Source: Candidatus Latescibacterota bacterium (GTDB lineage Bacteria > Latescibacterota > UBA2968 > UBA8231). Taken from it: 64,000 nucleotides of DNA. The stretch is from NCBI GenBank assembly GCA_022827835.1, contig JAJEIO010000062.1, forward strand, positions 36,345-100,344, read 5' to 3'. Every line of letters begins with the position of its first letter. The first letter of the stretch is position 1. Shown piece after piece: positions 1 to 8,635 of this stretch. The notes beneath the pieces were generated by a model that worked only from the letters and a program-made list of their open reading frames with translations, was not told where the DNA came from and ran no database searches. The position numbers and the translations under genes were made by a program.

Positions 1-138
1 GAGCACCACCGTATTGGTGACTATTCCGGCGATCCCGAGGGGCATCCACTCCTTTAGCTCGTCGGGCGAGCCAGCCAGCCAGATGGTGGGGCCGCGGCCT
101 TGGGCGCGGGCGGTGGGAACGGGTCCACTTGTTGCCAT
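1..138 (-). CDS. transaldolase-like protein, 5' end only
   Basis: Only the first 46 codons lie in the window; the gene runs off the left edge. It begins ATG after an AGGAG ribosome site. The peptide has a short basic leader, then IWLAGSPDELKEWMPLGI and GIVTNTVVL. This resembles the first strand and helix of transaldolase/fructose-6-phosphate-aldolase-like proteins (IFLDTA..EEIK...G..GVTTNP), although the usual NP is NT here. It would be a cytoplasmic class I aldolase acting on a sugar phosphate. The lysine nucleophile is outside the window, so activity cannot be judged. It is divergent from the HpcH/HpaI aldolase gene at 235, with an AATATAGAG motif between them. Confidence 0.6.
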   Translation of the reverse strand, partial: MATSGPVPTARAQGRGPTIWLAGSPDELKEWMPLGIAGIVTNTVVL

Positions 139-182
139 AATAGGTCTCCTGTGGTTTTACAATGGGCGTTGACAGGTGGGCG

Positions 183-194
183 AATATAGAGAAA
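183..194. promoter_or_regulatory. recurring AATATAGAG motif (copy 1)
   Basis: AATATAGAGAAA lies between the divergent starts at 138 and 235. The identical 12-mer recurs at 5759-5770, and AATATAGRR recurs in three other intergenic regions. On the minus strand it reads CTCTATATTCG, 44 bases upstream of the minus start. It is a candidate promoter or operator core; no 17-base-spaced -35 was found. Confidence 0.35.
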
Positions 195-234
195 TCGCGC
201 GGCGAAAGCGAGTAAGTAAACGAGAGGAAAATCC

Positions 235-1398
235 GTGAAAACTAACCAGACCAAGGCCGCCCTGCTCGGGGGGGCGACTGTAGAGATAGTCGAGATCAAC
301 CGGATCTTTGACCCGGTCGTAGTCGAGCTCGCGGCGCAAGCGGGCTTTGGCTGCGTCTGGATCGACATGGAGCATTCCCATCTCGGGCTAGACGGGCTGT
401 CGCAGCTAATTTTGGCGGCGCGGGCCACGGGGGTCGATTCAGTGGTTCGCATCCCCAAGGGGCCGTACAATCAGGTGATTAAGCCGTTGGAGTTAGGGGC
501 CGGGGGTTTGGTTTGGCCCCATTGCAAGAGCGCCGACGAAGCGCGGGCCTTTGTGCAGATGGCCAAGTTCCGGCCGCTGGGCTTGCGCGGCTTGGGCTGT
601 GGCCGGGATTCGGACTACGGGACGCTGGATCCCACCGAGTACATGGGCAGGGCTGATGCCGAGACTATACTGGGCGTGATGATCGAAGACGCCGAGGGCG
701 TGGAAGAGGTGGAAGCGATTGCCGCCATCGAAGGGATCGACCTGCTCTTCGTGGGGCCGAGCGACTTGGCGCACAGCTACGGCGTCGAGCGCGAGGGAGT
801 CCCCCACATAGACCACGACCGCGTGCTGGCGGCCTTTGACCGCGTGGGGGCAGCCTGCGCGGCCAACGGCAAGGCTATGGGTACGGCCGTCGGCCCGGGC
901 GAGTCCATGCGCCGCGTGGTCGCCAAAGGCACGCGCTGGCTCAATTGCTGCCACGATATGTCGGCTCTCACCAGCGGCTTGCGCAGTGCGCGGCAAGCGA
1001 CCCTTGGGGCGAAACAACGCACAATCACCCAGCAGTTGATGGACTTGTATCACAGGGGAGAGCTGGACCTCGACAACGTGTCCGGCACGGCAAAGCGGCA
1101 CGACTTTAGCCGGAGCATGGTCAATCACTTGGCAAGTTTTGTCCAGCACAAGGCAAAGTGCGTCGAAGCCTTGCCCGAGGTGGCTCCGTTCGTCGAGCGC
1201 ATGGAGCAGGCTCTCGTGGATGGACGGCGGGGCTTGGCGTTGACCGATGCCTATTACGTCTGTCTATCGGTGCAAAATCTGCCCAAGGAGCGTTGGCCAG
1301 AAGCGCTGCAAGCGACGTTTGACCGTTGGGAGCACGCCGCCACAGGTTCTTTTAAGGCGTTCTTTGACGAGGTTAAAGAACGCCTGCAGGCCGAGTAA
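235..1398 (+). CDS. HpcH/HpaI-family aldolase with C-terminal extension
   Basis: A class II (metal-dependent) aldolase of the HpcH/HpaI and 2-dehydro-3-deoxyglucarate aldolase family, cleaving 2-keto-3-deoxy acids to pyruvate plus an aldehyde. GTG start after GAGAGGAAA. Visible family signatures: catalytic His47 in DMEH, Arg72 in VRIP, metal ligands Glu151 (MIED) and Asp177 (VGPSDL). The usual family length is about 250-260 residues. This protein has 387, with about 125 extra residues after the barrel, predicted mostly helical by eye and not recognised. The exact substrate is not determinable; the many sugar-acid dehydratases in the window would supply 2-keto-3-deoxy acids. Family confidence is high, substrate confidence low. 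Confidence 0.88.
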   Translation: MKTNQTKAALLGGATVEIVEINRIFDPVVVELAAQAGFGCVWIDMEHSHLGLDGLSQLILAARATGVDSVVRIPKGPYNQVIKPLELGAGGLVWPHCKSADEARAFVQMAKFRPLGLRGLGCGRDSDYGTLDPTEYMGRADAETILGVMIEDAEGVEEVEAIAAIEGIDLLFVGPSDLAHSYGVEREGVPHIDHDRVLAAFDRVGAACAANGKAMGTAVGPGESMRRVVAKGTRWLNCCHDMSALTSGLRSARQATLGAKQRTITQQLMDLYHRGELDLDNVSGTAKRHDFSRSMVNHLASFVQHKAKCVEALPEVAPFVERMEQALVDGRRGLALTDAYYVCLSVQNLPKERWPEALQATFDRWEHAATGSFKAFFDEVKERLQAE

Positions 1399-1449
1399 GA
1401 CTAGCCCCGGCCCGCGTCAGATCGCGACTCCGCCGCAGACGGAAATGCA

Positions 1450-1491
1450 CTAGCCGGTCACCAGCGCGACCTTGTCGGCGAGCTTTTTCAT
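1450..1491 (-). pseudogene. 13-codon fossil of an SDR dehydrogenase start
   Basis: Directly downstream of the oxidoreductase on the same strand there is an intact ribosome site (CAGGAGG) and an ATG, encoding MKKLADKVALVTG and then TAG. This is the classic first strand of short-chain dehydrogenases, up to the first Gly of the TGxxxGIG NAD(P)-binding loop. Nothing after the stop resembles an SDR. It is best read as the 5' remnant of a deleted SDR gene that was the next cistron of the PhyH/DUF6785/Gfo operon. Confidence 0.6.
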
Positions 1492-1503
1492 CTTAGCCTC
1501 CTG

Positions 1504-2736
1504 TTAGCCGATGCCTAGTGCCGCGTCGATTTCGGCCTGGTACTCATAGACGGCCCCGCTTTCCACCTCGCTTAGCTGTACCGTCCGACCTAACCGGCTC
1601 GATTCGAAAATCGCGTACACCGCGGCCACGTCTTTTAGGCCCTCCATTCCATTCACTTCGATTTCTCGCCCGTTGAGAATGGCCTCGGCCAGTTCAAAGT
1701 ACTCTAGCGCCAACAGTTTCCAGTCGATGTCTTGGTCGGCGACTCGCTCGGGGAAAAAGTGCTCGGCCAGTGGTTCTAGGGCGAACGCTTCTGCGTCAGC
1801 CACGAGCGCGGCGTGGTCGAGCGTTGTGCCGTCGGCCCGTTGCAGGCACGCCCTAGCGCCGCGCGTGCCAAACCCCTGCATCACGCCCTCAGACCCAAAA
1901 ATGACCTCGCCGCCGCAAGAGCCGTAGCCTCCTAGGCCCACCACCCAATTGACGGCGAGGCCGCTTTCCATCTTAAACATCGCCATAGAGGTGTCTTCGG
2001 CCGTGGCTTCGACTTGCTGCTCCATCTCGGCGAAGCGGGTTTGGTAAAATTCATAGGGCGAGTTGACGGCCTCGGGCTTGTGGCGCACGGGCGAGGCTAA
2101 CTCGACGGCCCCGTAGGCTTCTTTGATGTCTCCGAGCTGATAGCGGATCATGTCGGTGAAATGGACGCCCAGATCCAACAGCAGCCCGCCCCGATCCTTC
2201 ATGTGCCGCCAAGGCGTGATGAATACCTCGCGATGCGGGGCCAGCGAGTGGAAGATCGCCATGTAGGGGCGGCCAATGGCTCCTTGCTCCAACAGGTGAT
2301 GCACCAGCCGCGCCGAGGGATCGCGGCGGAAATTTTCCGCCACTGACAGGATGCGCTGGTTGCGCGCGGCGGCCTCGATCATCTGCTGACAGCCCTTGAC
2401 GGTAATGGCCATGGGCTTTTCCACCATTACGTGCAACCCCAGATCGAGCGCTTGGCAAACCACGGCGTGATGCACTGACGGGTCCACCACGACATCCACG
2501 GCCATGAGGTCGGGGACTTCGCGGTGCATGGTTTCGAGATCGGTGAACACAGCGGGCCGCTGACCCACGAGCTTTTCGGCTTCTACGGCCGCTAGCTCGG
2601 CGTTGTCGCGCCGGATGTCGCATACGGCGACCAGCTCTACATTGTCAAATGGGGTTTTGGCGAGTTCACCTAGGCCGTATAGGTGCCGCGTTCCCATGCC
2701 CCCGCAGCCGACCAATGCCAGTCTGATTTTGTCCAA
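1504..2736 (-). CDS. Gfo/Idh/MocA-family oxidoreductase
   Basis: NAD(P)-dependent sugar or inositol-type dehydrogenase of 410 residues. The N-terminal Rossmann fold shows LVGCGGMGTRH, acidic VCDIRRDN at the end of beta2, and the family EKP motif (MVEKPMAITVKGC), followed by the C-terminal alpha/beta domain that forms the substrate site (GVHFTDMIRYQLG). The start chosen is a TTG at 2736 with AGGAGG five bases upstream. An in-frame ATG at 2883 would add 49 unrelated residues and overlap the upstream gene. It is the third cistron after PhyH and the DUF6785 protein and is followed by the SDR fossil. Substrate unknown; a modified sugar or inositol derivative is likely from the family. Confidence 0.88.
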   Translation of the reverse strand: MDKIRLALVGCGGMGTRHLYGLGELAKTPFDNVELVAVCDIRRDNAELAAVEAEKLVGQRPAVFTDLETMHREVPDLMAVDVVVDPSVHHAVVCQALDLGLHVMVEKPMAITVKGCQQMIEAAARNQRILSVAENFRRDPSARLVHHLLEQGAIGRPYMAIFHSLAPHREVFITPWRHMKDRGGLLLDLGVHFTDMIRYQLGDIKEAYGAVELASPVRHKPEAVNSPYEFYQTRFAEMEQQVEATAEDTSMAMFKMESGLAVNWVVGLGGYGSCGGEVIFGSEGVMQGFGTRGARACLQRADGTTLDHAALVADAEAFALEPLAEHFFPERVADQDIDWKLLALEYFELAEAILNGREIEVNGMEGLKDVAAVYAIFESSRLGRTVQLSEVESGAVYEYQAEIDAALGIG

Positions 2737-2812
2737 AGCCGCCTCCTTTTTTAAGTGGACGAACAAATAAATGTTGAGACTAGCGGCGAGCAACCCGATT
2801 GCCCATCGCTTC

Positions 2813-4750
2813 TCAGAAGAACAGACCGTTGCCGACCATGCCCGTGAGGGAGTCGATGATCCAGAAGACCCCGAAGATTGCAAAGTGCCCGAGGATCATC
2901 CCCAAAAAGAACGGCCGCACTTGGCGGTAGAGATAGACGCCGCCGTAGTACAGGATCGGCCCCTTGATGAGCCAAGCCAAAAAGGCGTTGAAAGCCATCC
3001 AGTGAAAGGTCGAGCTGATGGGGAAGCCAATCGGATGCAAGGGCCACCAGACCCAGTAGCGGCGCGCCAGCATCAACAGGCCCATCACCCCGCCGCCAAT
3101 GCCGGTGTGGAACCATCCCAGCCAGTTGGGCGGCGAGGGGCTGCTCATCTGCGTGGCCGTGTAGTCGTACACGTAGTTGGGCAGCCAAATAAAATGGGGT
3201 GGCCGTAAGTTGATCGCCCCATACGTATAGGCGAGGTGCATCAGCATCCACAGTGCGCCACCAAGGCCCGCCAACAGGGCCAGCAACATGCCCCAGAACA
3301 GGTAGCGCCGTCGGCCCTCGATTTGCCCGCTCAGCTTCAGGCTGTTGGCCACGTGGGGCATGGCGAAATTGAGCAGATCGTTGGCAAAGATCCGCGTGAA
3401 GGCCAGCCCGACTAGGCCGACCCCAAAAAAAGAGGTGCCAATCGCTGAGACGGCCGCGTCTGGAGCCACCAGCGGAGCGTAAATGACTGCCACACCGCCC
3501 TCGGCCACTACTCGCGTGAGGGCTACGTACACCACGAACATGAAAAACAAGAGGGCCGCAATGCCCACCAGCGGGATGCCGAGGGCCCACAGCCAGCCGG
3601 CTAGGACTCCCACGCTGCCGATGAAGCCCAAGACCGCACTCCGATACGAGAGGATCTCGTCGTTGTCGTCAATGTCCGGGGCGTCGCTCAGGGCCTTGCG
3701 GAAGACATTGCCGATGTGCTCGCGCCCGACCCACAAGCCGCCCAACACGAGGACGATCATCGCGCCCATGCCTTGGTGGACCAGGCTGGGCAGACCGTAG
3801 CTCCACACGCTGACGGCTGGTTCCTGTTCGATGCCCCAGCCGATGGCGCGGTAGATGGTCTCTTGCAGATTGTTGAGCAAGGTGAACAGCCACAGGCCAA
3901 AGGTCACTTCGCGCTGGATCAAAAAGAAGAAGCCCAAGGTGGCGAAGCTCAGGCGGGAGCTGAAGAGCGGGAAGGGGACGGTCAGATCAATCGTCGGCAG
4001 GAATGGGAAATAAGCGTGCAGGCCGATGACCGTTCCAGTGATCACAGGCACGGCAAAGCCGATCCACATGACTCCATTGCGGAAGAAAGGCTTGATTAGC
4101 GAGCCGCGCTTGTCGTCTTGCACCATGGCGAGGGGGAGTTGCATCACCGGATAGACGAGCCGCTCGTTTTCGACCCAGTGCCGGCGCACGACGACCATCA
4201 GGCACAAGGTGGCCACGTGCAGCGCGACGACCAGCGGCAACCAGCTCAACAGTGGCGTGAGCCATACCTCCCAGGGGATTGTGCTCGCTTGTCCTTCATT
4301 GCCCTCAAAGAAAGCGCGAATGGCCTCTAGATCGTGGGGCACCACCCAGGTGGGGATATAGGGCAGGACCAGTTCGCCCCAATTGTTCTCAGGGCTGGCG
4401 TAGTAAAACGGACTCGAGACCAGCGGCACCCAGTAACTGATCAGCCCAGGGACCGAGTTGGCCAAGCTGGTCATAATAAAAATGACGACTAGCTCGCCCC
4501 GCTGGAGGATCCAAGACCGGCGGATGGAGCCGAGGCCGGTGTTGACGACTAAAAGGAGTAGGAAGAGGAGGAGATGGGCGATCTGGCTGGTGAAATACGC
4601 CCCGGCATTCGACCCTTGCACGTAGAGGCTGAGGAAGGGAACCGCCGCGCCGACTCCAAAGGCCAGCAGCAGGCCGATGCCGAGGGAGCGGAAGGTCAAG
4701 CCATGCGTCAAGCTTTCTCGATGGCTGGCACTGTGTGTTGCTGTGGGCAA
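2813..4750 (-). CDS. DUF6785-type polytopic membrane protein
   Basis: An integral membrane protein of about 645 residues with roughly a dozen hydrophobic segments from the N-terminal SLGIGLLLAFGVGAAVPFL onward. It shares blocks with the tandem proteins at 28043 and 30048: YASPENNWGELVLPYIPTWV, RHWVENERLVYPVMQLP, the AGWLWALGI region, the C-terminal WWPLHPIGFPIS and FFLGMILGH. The family (DUF6785/DUF6784) has no proven function known to me; the topology suggests an oligopeptide-transporter-like permease. The start is uncertain. A TTG at 4750, four bases after the PhyH stop, is preferred; a TTG at 4711 is also possible, and a longer form from 4918 overlaps PhyH. Probably translationally coupled to PhyH. 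Confidence 0.8.
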   Translation of the reverse strand: MPTATHSASHRESLTHGLTFRSLGIGLLLAFGVGAAVPFLSLYVQGSNAGAYFTSQIAHLLLFLLLLVVNTGLGSIRRSWILQRGELVVIFIMTSLANSVPGLISYWVPLVSSPFYYASPENNWGELVLPYIPTWVVPHDLEAIRAFFEGNEGQASTIPWEVWLTPLLSWLPLVVALHVATLCLMVVVRRHWVENERLVYPVMQLPLAMVQDDKRGSLIKPFFRNGVMWIGFAVPVITGTVIGLHAYFPFLPTIDLTVPFPLFSSRLSFATLGFFFLIQREVTFGLWLFTLLNNLQETIYRAIGWGIEQEPAVSVWSYGLPSLVHQGMGAMIVLVLGGLWVGREHIGNVFRKALSDAPDIDDNDEILSYRSAVLGFIGSVGVLAGWLWALGIPLVGIAALLFFMFVVYVALTRVVAEGGVAVIYAPLVAPDAAVSAIGTSFFGVGLVGLAFTRIFANDLLNFAMPHVANSLKLSGQIEGRRRYLFWGMLLALLAGLGGALWMLMHLAYTYGAINLRPPHFIWLPNYVYDYTATQMSSPSPPNWLGWFHTGIGGGVMGLLMLARRYWVWWPLHPIGFPISSTFHWMAFNAFLAWLIKGPILYYGGVYLYRQVRPFFLGMILGHFAIFGVFWIIDSLTGMVGNGLFF

Positions 4751-4754
4751 CGGT

Positions 4755-5684
4755 TTAGGGCTTATCGCGGTCGGCGCGGACCTCGTCAATGGCCTTGCAG
4801 TGCCGCAGTCCCACGGACTTGGCTGGCGTTTGATAGCCCTTCCAGGCGTAGGGGTCGATGCCGGCCACGGGCACGATGTTGCGCCGGTCGGCGCGGGCGG
4901 GCGACTCGCCTTCTTCAATGCTCCAAGGCAACAGGCTCCAGGCGTTGCAATAGTGGTTGACTAAGACGCGGCGATAGGTGTCGCCTCGGTTTTTGTACGA
5001 GCGGTGGAGGAGATAGCCGTTGAAGAACACGAGGGCGCCGGCCTCCACTTCAACCGGGATCTCGACGCTCTCGTCAAAGCCGTAGCTCTCGGGTGCGAAG
5101 TCGAACTCGTCTGGATTTTCGTGGGACCGCTGCGGGTAGAGGTACCCGGGCCGATGCGATCCCGGAATGACGTACAGGCAGCCGTTTTCCACGGTGGCGT
5201 CGTCCACGGCGATCCACGCGCCGATTAGCGAGCGATCTCGCGTGGGGATGTAGATCTCGTCTTGGTGCCAAGCCTGCCCTTGGAAGTTGGGCGGCTTGAC
5301 GAAGTACATGGACTGCATGCACTTGACGCTGCCGTCCCAAAAGGGCAGGTGCGCGGCGGTGATCTGGCTCAGAGCACCGCAGATTTTGGGGTGGCGGACG
5401 TACTTTTCGATGACCGGACTGACGTAGTGGGGCTGGTGGATGCAGAGAATGCTCTCCAGCACCGCTTGGTCGCTCATGGTGGGATCGACCGGCTCGATGT
5501 TGTCGCACTCGTAGCGGCCGCGCGCTACATCTACGAGGTCGCGTTTGAGTTCGTCGAGTTCGGCTTCTTCCATCAGATCTGTTACGACGAGGTAGCCGTC
5601 GTCGATAAAGGACTGCACTTGGGTGGGGGTGAGTGGCTTGGGGACCTCAATCGACGGACTAGGTTCCATCTTGATTGCTTCCAT
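4755..5684 (-). CDS. phytanoyl-CoA dioxygenase family (PhyH) protein
   Basis: A 309-residue Fe(II)/2-oxoglutarate-dependent oxygenase. The facial triad is visible: His140 and Asp142 in WHQDEIY and distal His227 in LLHRSY, with Arg238/Arg239 placed to bind the 2-oxoglutarate carboxylate. GCLYVIPGSHRPG, the family's product-loop signature, is at about 168-180. The predicted role is hydroxylation or oxidative demethylation of a small organic substrate in the cytoplasm. It is the first gene of a minus-strand operon with a DUF6785 membrane protein and an oxidoreductase, so the substrate is probably imported and then oxidised. Starts with ATG; a second in-frame ATG lies five codons later. Confidence 0.9.
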   Translation of the reverse strand: MEAIKMEPSPSIEVPKPLTPTQVQSFIDDGYLVVTDLMEEAELDELKRDLVDVARGRYECDNIEPVDPTMSDQAVLESILCIHQPHYVSPVIEKYVRHPKICGALSQITAAHLPFWDGSVKCMQSMYFVKPPNFQGQAWHQDEIYIPTRDRSLIGAWIAVDDATVENGCLYVIPGSHRPGYLYPQRSHENPDEFDFAPESYGFDESVEIPVEVEAGALVFFNGYLLHRSYKNRGDTYRRVLVNHYCNAWSLLPWSIEEGESPARADRRNIVPVAGIDPYAWKGYQTPAKSVGLRHCKAIDEVRADRDKP

Positions 5685-5758
5685 AACTACACTTGCTCCG
5701 TTTTAATGCGTTGGCACTTGGCCGATATTTTGATACCCTTACCTCGCTTTGTCAAACA

Positions 5759-5770
5759 AATATAGAGAAA
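5759..5770. promoter_or_regulatory. recurring AATATAGAG motif (copy 2)
   Basis: AATATAGAGAAA, identical over 12 bases to the copy at 183, sits between the divergent PhyH (start 5684) and isomerase (start 5783) genes and overlaps the latter's AAAGGAG ribosome site. On the minus strand it reads TATATTTG, which fits the TAnnTTTG -7 element known from Bacteroidota. Confidence 0.35.
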
Positions 5771-5782
5771 GGAGCACACATC

Positions 5783-6622
5783 GTGGATCTGACGTATATC
5801 GTATTTACCAAGCATTTAGAGGGACTCGATGTTCCGCAACTCATCGACGCCTTACAGTCCATTGGCGTGCAGGGGGCCGACCTGTGCGTGCGCGACGGCT
5901 ATCCGGTCAACCCGGACAATGTGGCTACAGCTCTGCCGGAGGCCGCGCGCCGCTTTGCCGACGCCGGCCTCTGTATCCCCTTGGTCACAGCCCCGGGCGA
6001 CTTCAACCGCCCGGATATCGACTACGCGGAAAGGTATTACGCGGCCTTGGGCGAGGCTGGTGTGGCTCACGTCAAGTTAGGCTATTGGCACTGGGAGCCG
6101 GATGTGCCCTATTGGACGCAGTTAGACGAGGTGCGCGGCTTTATGGAGGGGTTTCAGGCGCTGTCGGAAAAATACGGTGTCAAGACCGTCATTCACAATC
6201 ATTCGGGCGCGTCTATGGGCCTCAATGCCTGCGCTGCGATGAATATCGTCAAAGACTGCGATCCGCAATACGTGGGTGTTTTCGCCGATCCTGGGCACTT
6301 GTCGCTGTGCGGGGAGCCAGTCGCCATGGCCCTCGACATCGTGCGCTCGCACTTGTGTCTGGTCGCTTTTAAGGATCTAGCCCGCCAGCGGTCCTTGAGT
6401 ATCACGCAGCAGGGTAATCCCGCTACCGGCGTCGTGCGTATGGGGCAAGGTTTTGTCGATTGGCCTTCGGTGATTGCGACCTTGAAGCGGTTGGACTTTT
6501 CCGGCCCGGTCAGCTTCCACAGCGAGTACGGCGGCGAGCCGGTGGAAAGCGTCATCGACTTGGCGCGGATTGACGTGCGCTTTTTCACGGCTTTGTGCCA
6601 GAAAGGGGAAGATCATGCTTAA
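5783..6622 (+). CDS. sugar phosphate isomerase/epimerase-like TIM barrel protein
   Basis: A 279-residue AP-endonuclease-2-type TIM barrel, the fold of IolE, hydroxypyruvate isomerase and ketose 3-epimerases. Visible barrel motifs: HVKLGYWHWEPD, TVIHNHSG, VGVFADPGHL (the strand carrying a metal ligand) and GPVSFHSEYGG with a terminal metal-binding His/Glu. GTG start at 5783 follows AAAGGAG; upstream in-frame ATG at 5693 has no ribosome site and would cover the promoter. Likely cytoplasmic, divalent-metal-dependent isomerisation or epimerisation of a sugar or cyclitol derivative. Its stop overlaps the following oxidoreductase start (ATGCTTAA), so the two are co-translated. Confidence 0.82.
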   Translation: MDLTYIVFTKHLEGLDVPQLIDALQSIGVQGADLCVRDGYPVNPDNVATALPEAARRFADAGLCIPLVTAPGDFNRPDIDYAERYYAALGEAGVAHVKLGYWHWEPDVPYWTQLDEVRGFMEGFQALSEKYGVKTVIHNHSGASMGLNACAAMNIVKDCDPQYVGVFADPGHLSLCGEPVAMALDIVRSHLCLVAFKDLARQRSLSITQQGNPATGVVRMGQGFVDWPSVIATLKRLDFSGPVSFHSEYGGEPVESVIDLARIDVRFFTALCQKGEDHA

Positions 6623-7580
6623 AGCGGGATTTATCGGCGCGGGAGGCCGCGGCCAGAGCGCCCACTACCCATCGGTCCATCGCCTCGCTGACCGCGTGGA
6701 GATGGCCGCGGTTTGCGAATTGGACGAGGAGCGCCTCAAGCAAGTGGTCGCAAAGTACGGCTTTACGCGCACGTACCAAGACCACCGCGCCATGCTCGAC
6801 GAGATCGACCCGGACATTGTCTATTGCGTGATGAACGAGAAGTGGCTCTTGCAACCGGCCCTCGACTGCATCGCCGCGGGCAAGCACCTGTTTATTGAAA
6901 AGCCGCCTGGAGCTAACAGCGACGAGACGCGGGCGATTTTGGCGGCGGCCGAGCGCCAGGGGGTCTGGGTGATGGTCGGTCTGCAACGCCGCTACACTGC
7001 CGTCACCCGCGAGGCCATGCGCCTAGTGGCAGCCAAAGGTCCGGTGTCGCTGGCGACGACGACCTTCAACAAACAGCTCCCGCAAGGTGCCGACGAATTC
7101 ACCACCACCTTGTGGAATGACTTGGTCCACATCGTCGATCTGCTGCGTTACATGGCTGGTGGCGAGCCGGTGGAAGTTACTGCCTACCAAGACAAATTCG
7201 GCGGCGAGGGTTTCAACCACTACACGGCACTGGTGCGCTTTGACAACCGCGCGACTGGCGTGATGCTCGGCAACCGCGCCTCTGGCGGGCGGGTGCTGCG
7301 CTCGGAGCTACACGGCGTGGGCATTGGCTGCTACATGAAAATTCCCAGTGAGATCGAAATCCACGAGGACAACCAAGTGCGCACTCTCGGCGGCTGGGAA
7401 ATCGACGGCGTGCCCCAAGACGACGTGCCTCGCTACGAGGGGGTTTTGACCATGCACGAGCACTTCCTTGATTGCGTGGTTGAAAACCGGCAGCCGATCA
7501 CCGACATCCGCGACGTGATTCACTCGATCGCGCTAGTGGATCAGATTGAGGCGGCTGAGATTATGGCGGCGAGAACGTAA
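6615..7580 (+). CDS. Gfo/Idh/MocA-family oxidoreductase
   Basis: A 321-residue NAD(P)-dependent dehydrogenase. Rossmann motif FIGAGGRGQ at residues 6-14, FIEKPPGANSDETR carrying the conserved EKP lysine, and WNDLVHIVDLLRYMAGG, the usual active-site segment with Asp/His. The ATG at 6615 lies inside the last codons of the isomerase gene; the in-frame ATG at 6570 would overlap far more. Isomerase plus oxidoreductase pairs of this kind act in inositol or keto-sugar catabolism. The 3' end overlaps the convergent phosphotransferase gene by 20 bases. Confidence 0.88.
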   Translation: MLKAGFIGAGGRGQSAHYPSVHRLADRVEMAAVCELDEERLKQVVAKYGFTRTYQDHRAMLDEIDPDIVYCVMNEKWLLQPALDCIAAGKHLFIEKPPGANSDETRAILAAAERQGVWVMVGLQRRYTAVTREAMRLVAAKGPVSLATTTFNKQLPQGADEFTTTLWNDLVHIVDLLRYMAGGEPVEVTAYQDKFGGEGFNHYTALVRFDNRATGVMLGNRASGGRVLRSELHGVGIGCYMKIPSEIEIHEDNQVRTLGGWEIDGVPQDDVPRYEGVLTMHEHFLDCVVENRQPITDIRDVIHSIALVDQIEAAEIMAART

Positions 7581-8475
7581 TATCTGTTCCCCACAGGGCT
7601 CGCCGGAAGTCGGCGGGTCCTTCCATGGGGTATGCGTTGAGAAAGTCCTGCAGGCAGCCAAACTCGTGCAGCAGGCAGAAACTCAGGATTCCCTCCTCGA
7701 TTTCGGGCGAGCTTTCCAACCCATACGCCTCAAGCAACTGGTAGGAGAGTTCGGGCTCGCCTAGGGTGTAGTAGGCGAGTATGGCGATGAAGTCGTAGAA
7801 TGGATGACCAATGCGGGCATCGCCAAAGTCAATGATCCCGGAGACGAACCAGGAACCGTCTTTGCGCTTAGTGAGCAGAAAGTGATCCTCCGTCAAGTCG
7901 GCGTGTAGGAAGACGTGGGGAAAAGGGGGTTCGGCAAATTTTTCGAGACGGGATCGGATCCAACTGTTCCACGGCTCTTGGGCGCTGTGGTGTGCCTCGG
8001 CCCCATCGAGTCGATTCTGCAAAAAAGACGCCCAATTGGCGTCGAGACCCTCGGGGAGAGGGAGATCGTGCAGGCGACGCAGGAGCGCGCCGATTTCTCC
8101 GACGAGGTCGCGGCGTATGCGCAGGGGGAGCTGCCGCCAAACCGATTGCGCTGGGATTCCCATCACGCGACTCTGCAGCAGGTACGACCACCCGTCAATC
8201 TTCCCGTGAGCCAGCAGCGTCGGTGCGGGCAGATTGTCCACGCTCTCTAAGGCGATGCGCTCCATCTTGAAGAATTCCGCCCACAGCGGGCAGTAGAGCT
8301 TGAGGATTACCTCTCCTATCCCATAGACGACGTGCGTTCCCAGCGTCAGGCGCTCCAGTTCGCCCGAGATTCCGTGACGCGCAGCGATTACACGGACGGC
8401 GGGCTGCCAGATGGCGTCGTCCTTATACAGGGCAGAGTACTGATTCTCGCATTGAATCTCCGGTAGTATTCTCAT
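7561..8475 (-). CDS. aminoglycoside phosphotransferase (APH)-family kinase
   Basis: A small-molecule kinase with the APH fold, about 304 residues from the ATG at 8475. The catalytic loop is HADLTEDHFLL, where the usual HGDxxxxN asparagine is replaced by His, as in the HADL(T)xDH subset of the family. The magnesium-binding segment IIDFGDARIGHPFYDF follows. The N-terminal lobe has VVYGIGEVILKLY with the ATP-binding lysine. The family includes antibiotic-resistance enzymes and kinases for sugars, choline or amino acids, and resistance should not be assumed. An in-frame ATG at 8556 would add 27 residues. Divergent from the DUF5916 gene. Confidence 0.8.
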   Translation of the reverse strand: MRILPEIQCENQYSALYKDDAIWQPAVRVIAARHGISGELERLTLGTHVVYGIGEVILKLYCPLWAEFFKMERIALESVDNLPAPTLLAHGKIDGWSYLLQSRVMGIPAQSVWRQLPLRIRRDLVGEIGALLRRLHDLPLPEGLDANWASFLQNRLDGAEAHHSAQEPWNSWIRSRLEKFAEPPFPHVFLHADLTEDHFLLTKRKDGSWFVSGIIDFGDARIGHPFYDFIAILAYYTLGEPELSYQLLEAYGLESSPEIEEGILSFCLLHEFGCLQDFLNAYPMEGPADFRRALWGTDITFSPP

Positions 8476-8635
8476 GGTTTTGTCACCAATTGCATCAACA
8501 GTCTCTCTTTTCAAGTTGACATTATGTGACTCGGTCTTGCTTCTTTGAAAAGCCATCCCATTGACTTCACTAAAATTGGTTTATGGCTTGAGATCGGCCA
8601 GTCCTTTGATGAGTGAGAAAGTGAGAGGACTCAAC

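Noticed and set aside
169..190. TTGACA followed by AATATAGA as a standard sigma70 promoter
   Set aside because: The interval is about 8 bases instead of 16-18, so it is not a normal -35/-10 pair.
7561..8475. Calling the APH-fold protein an antibiotic-resistance gene
   Set aside because: The family includes many metabolic kinases and the catalytic loop has His in place of the usual Asn; there is no resistance context.
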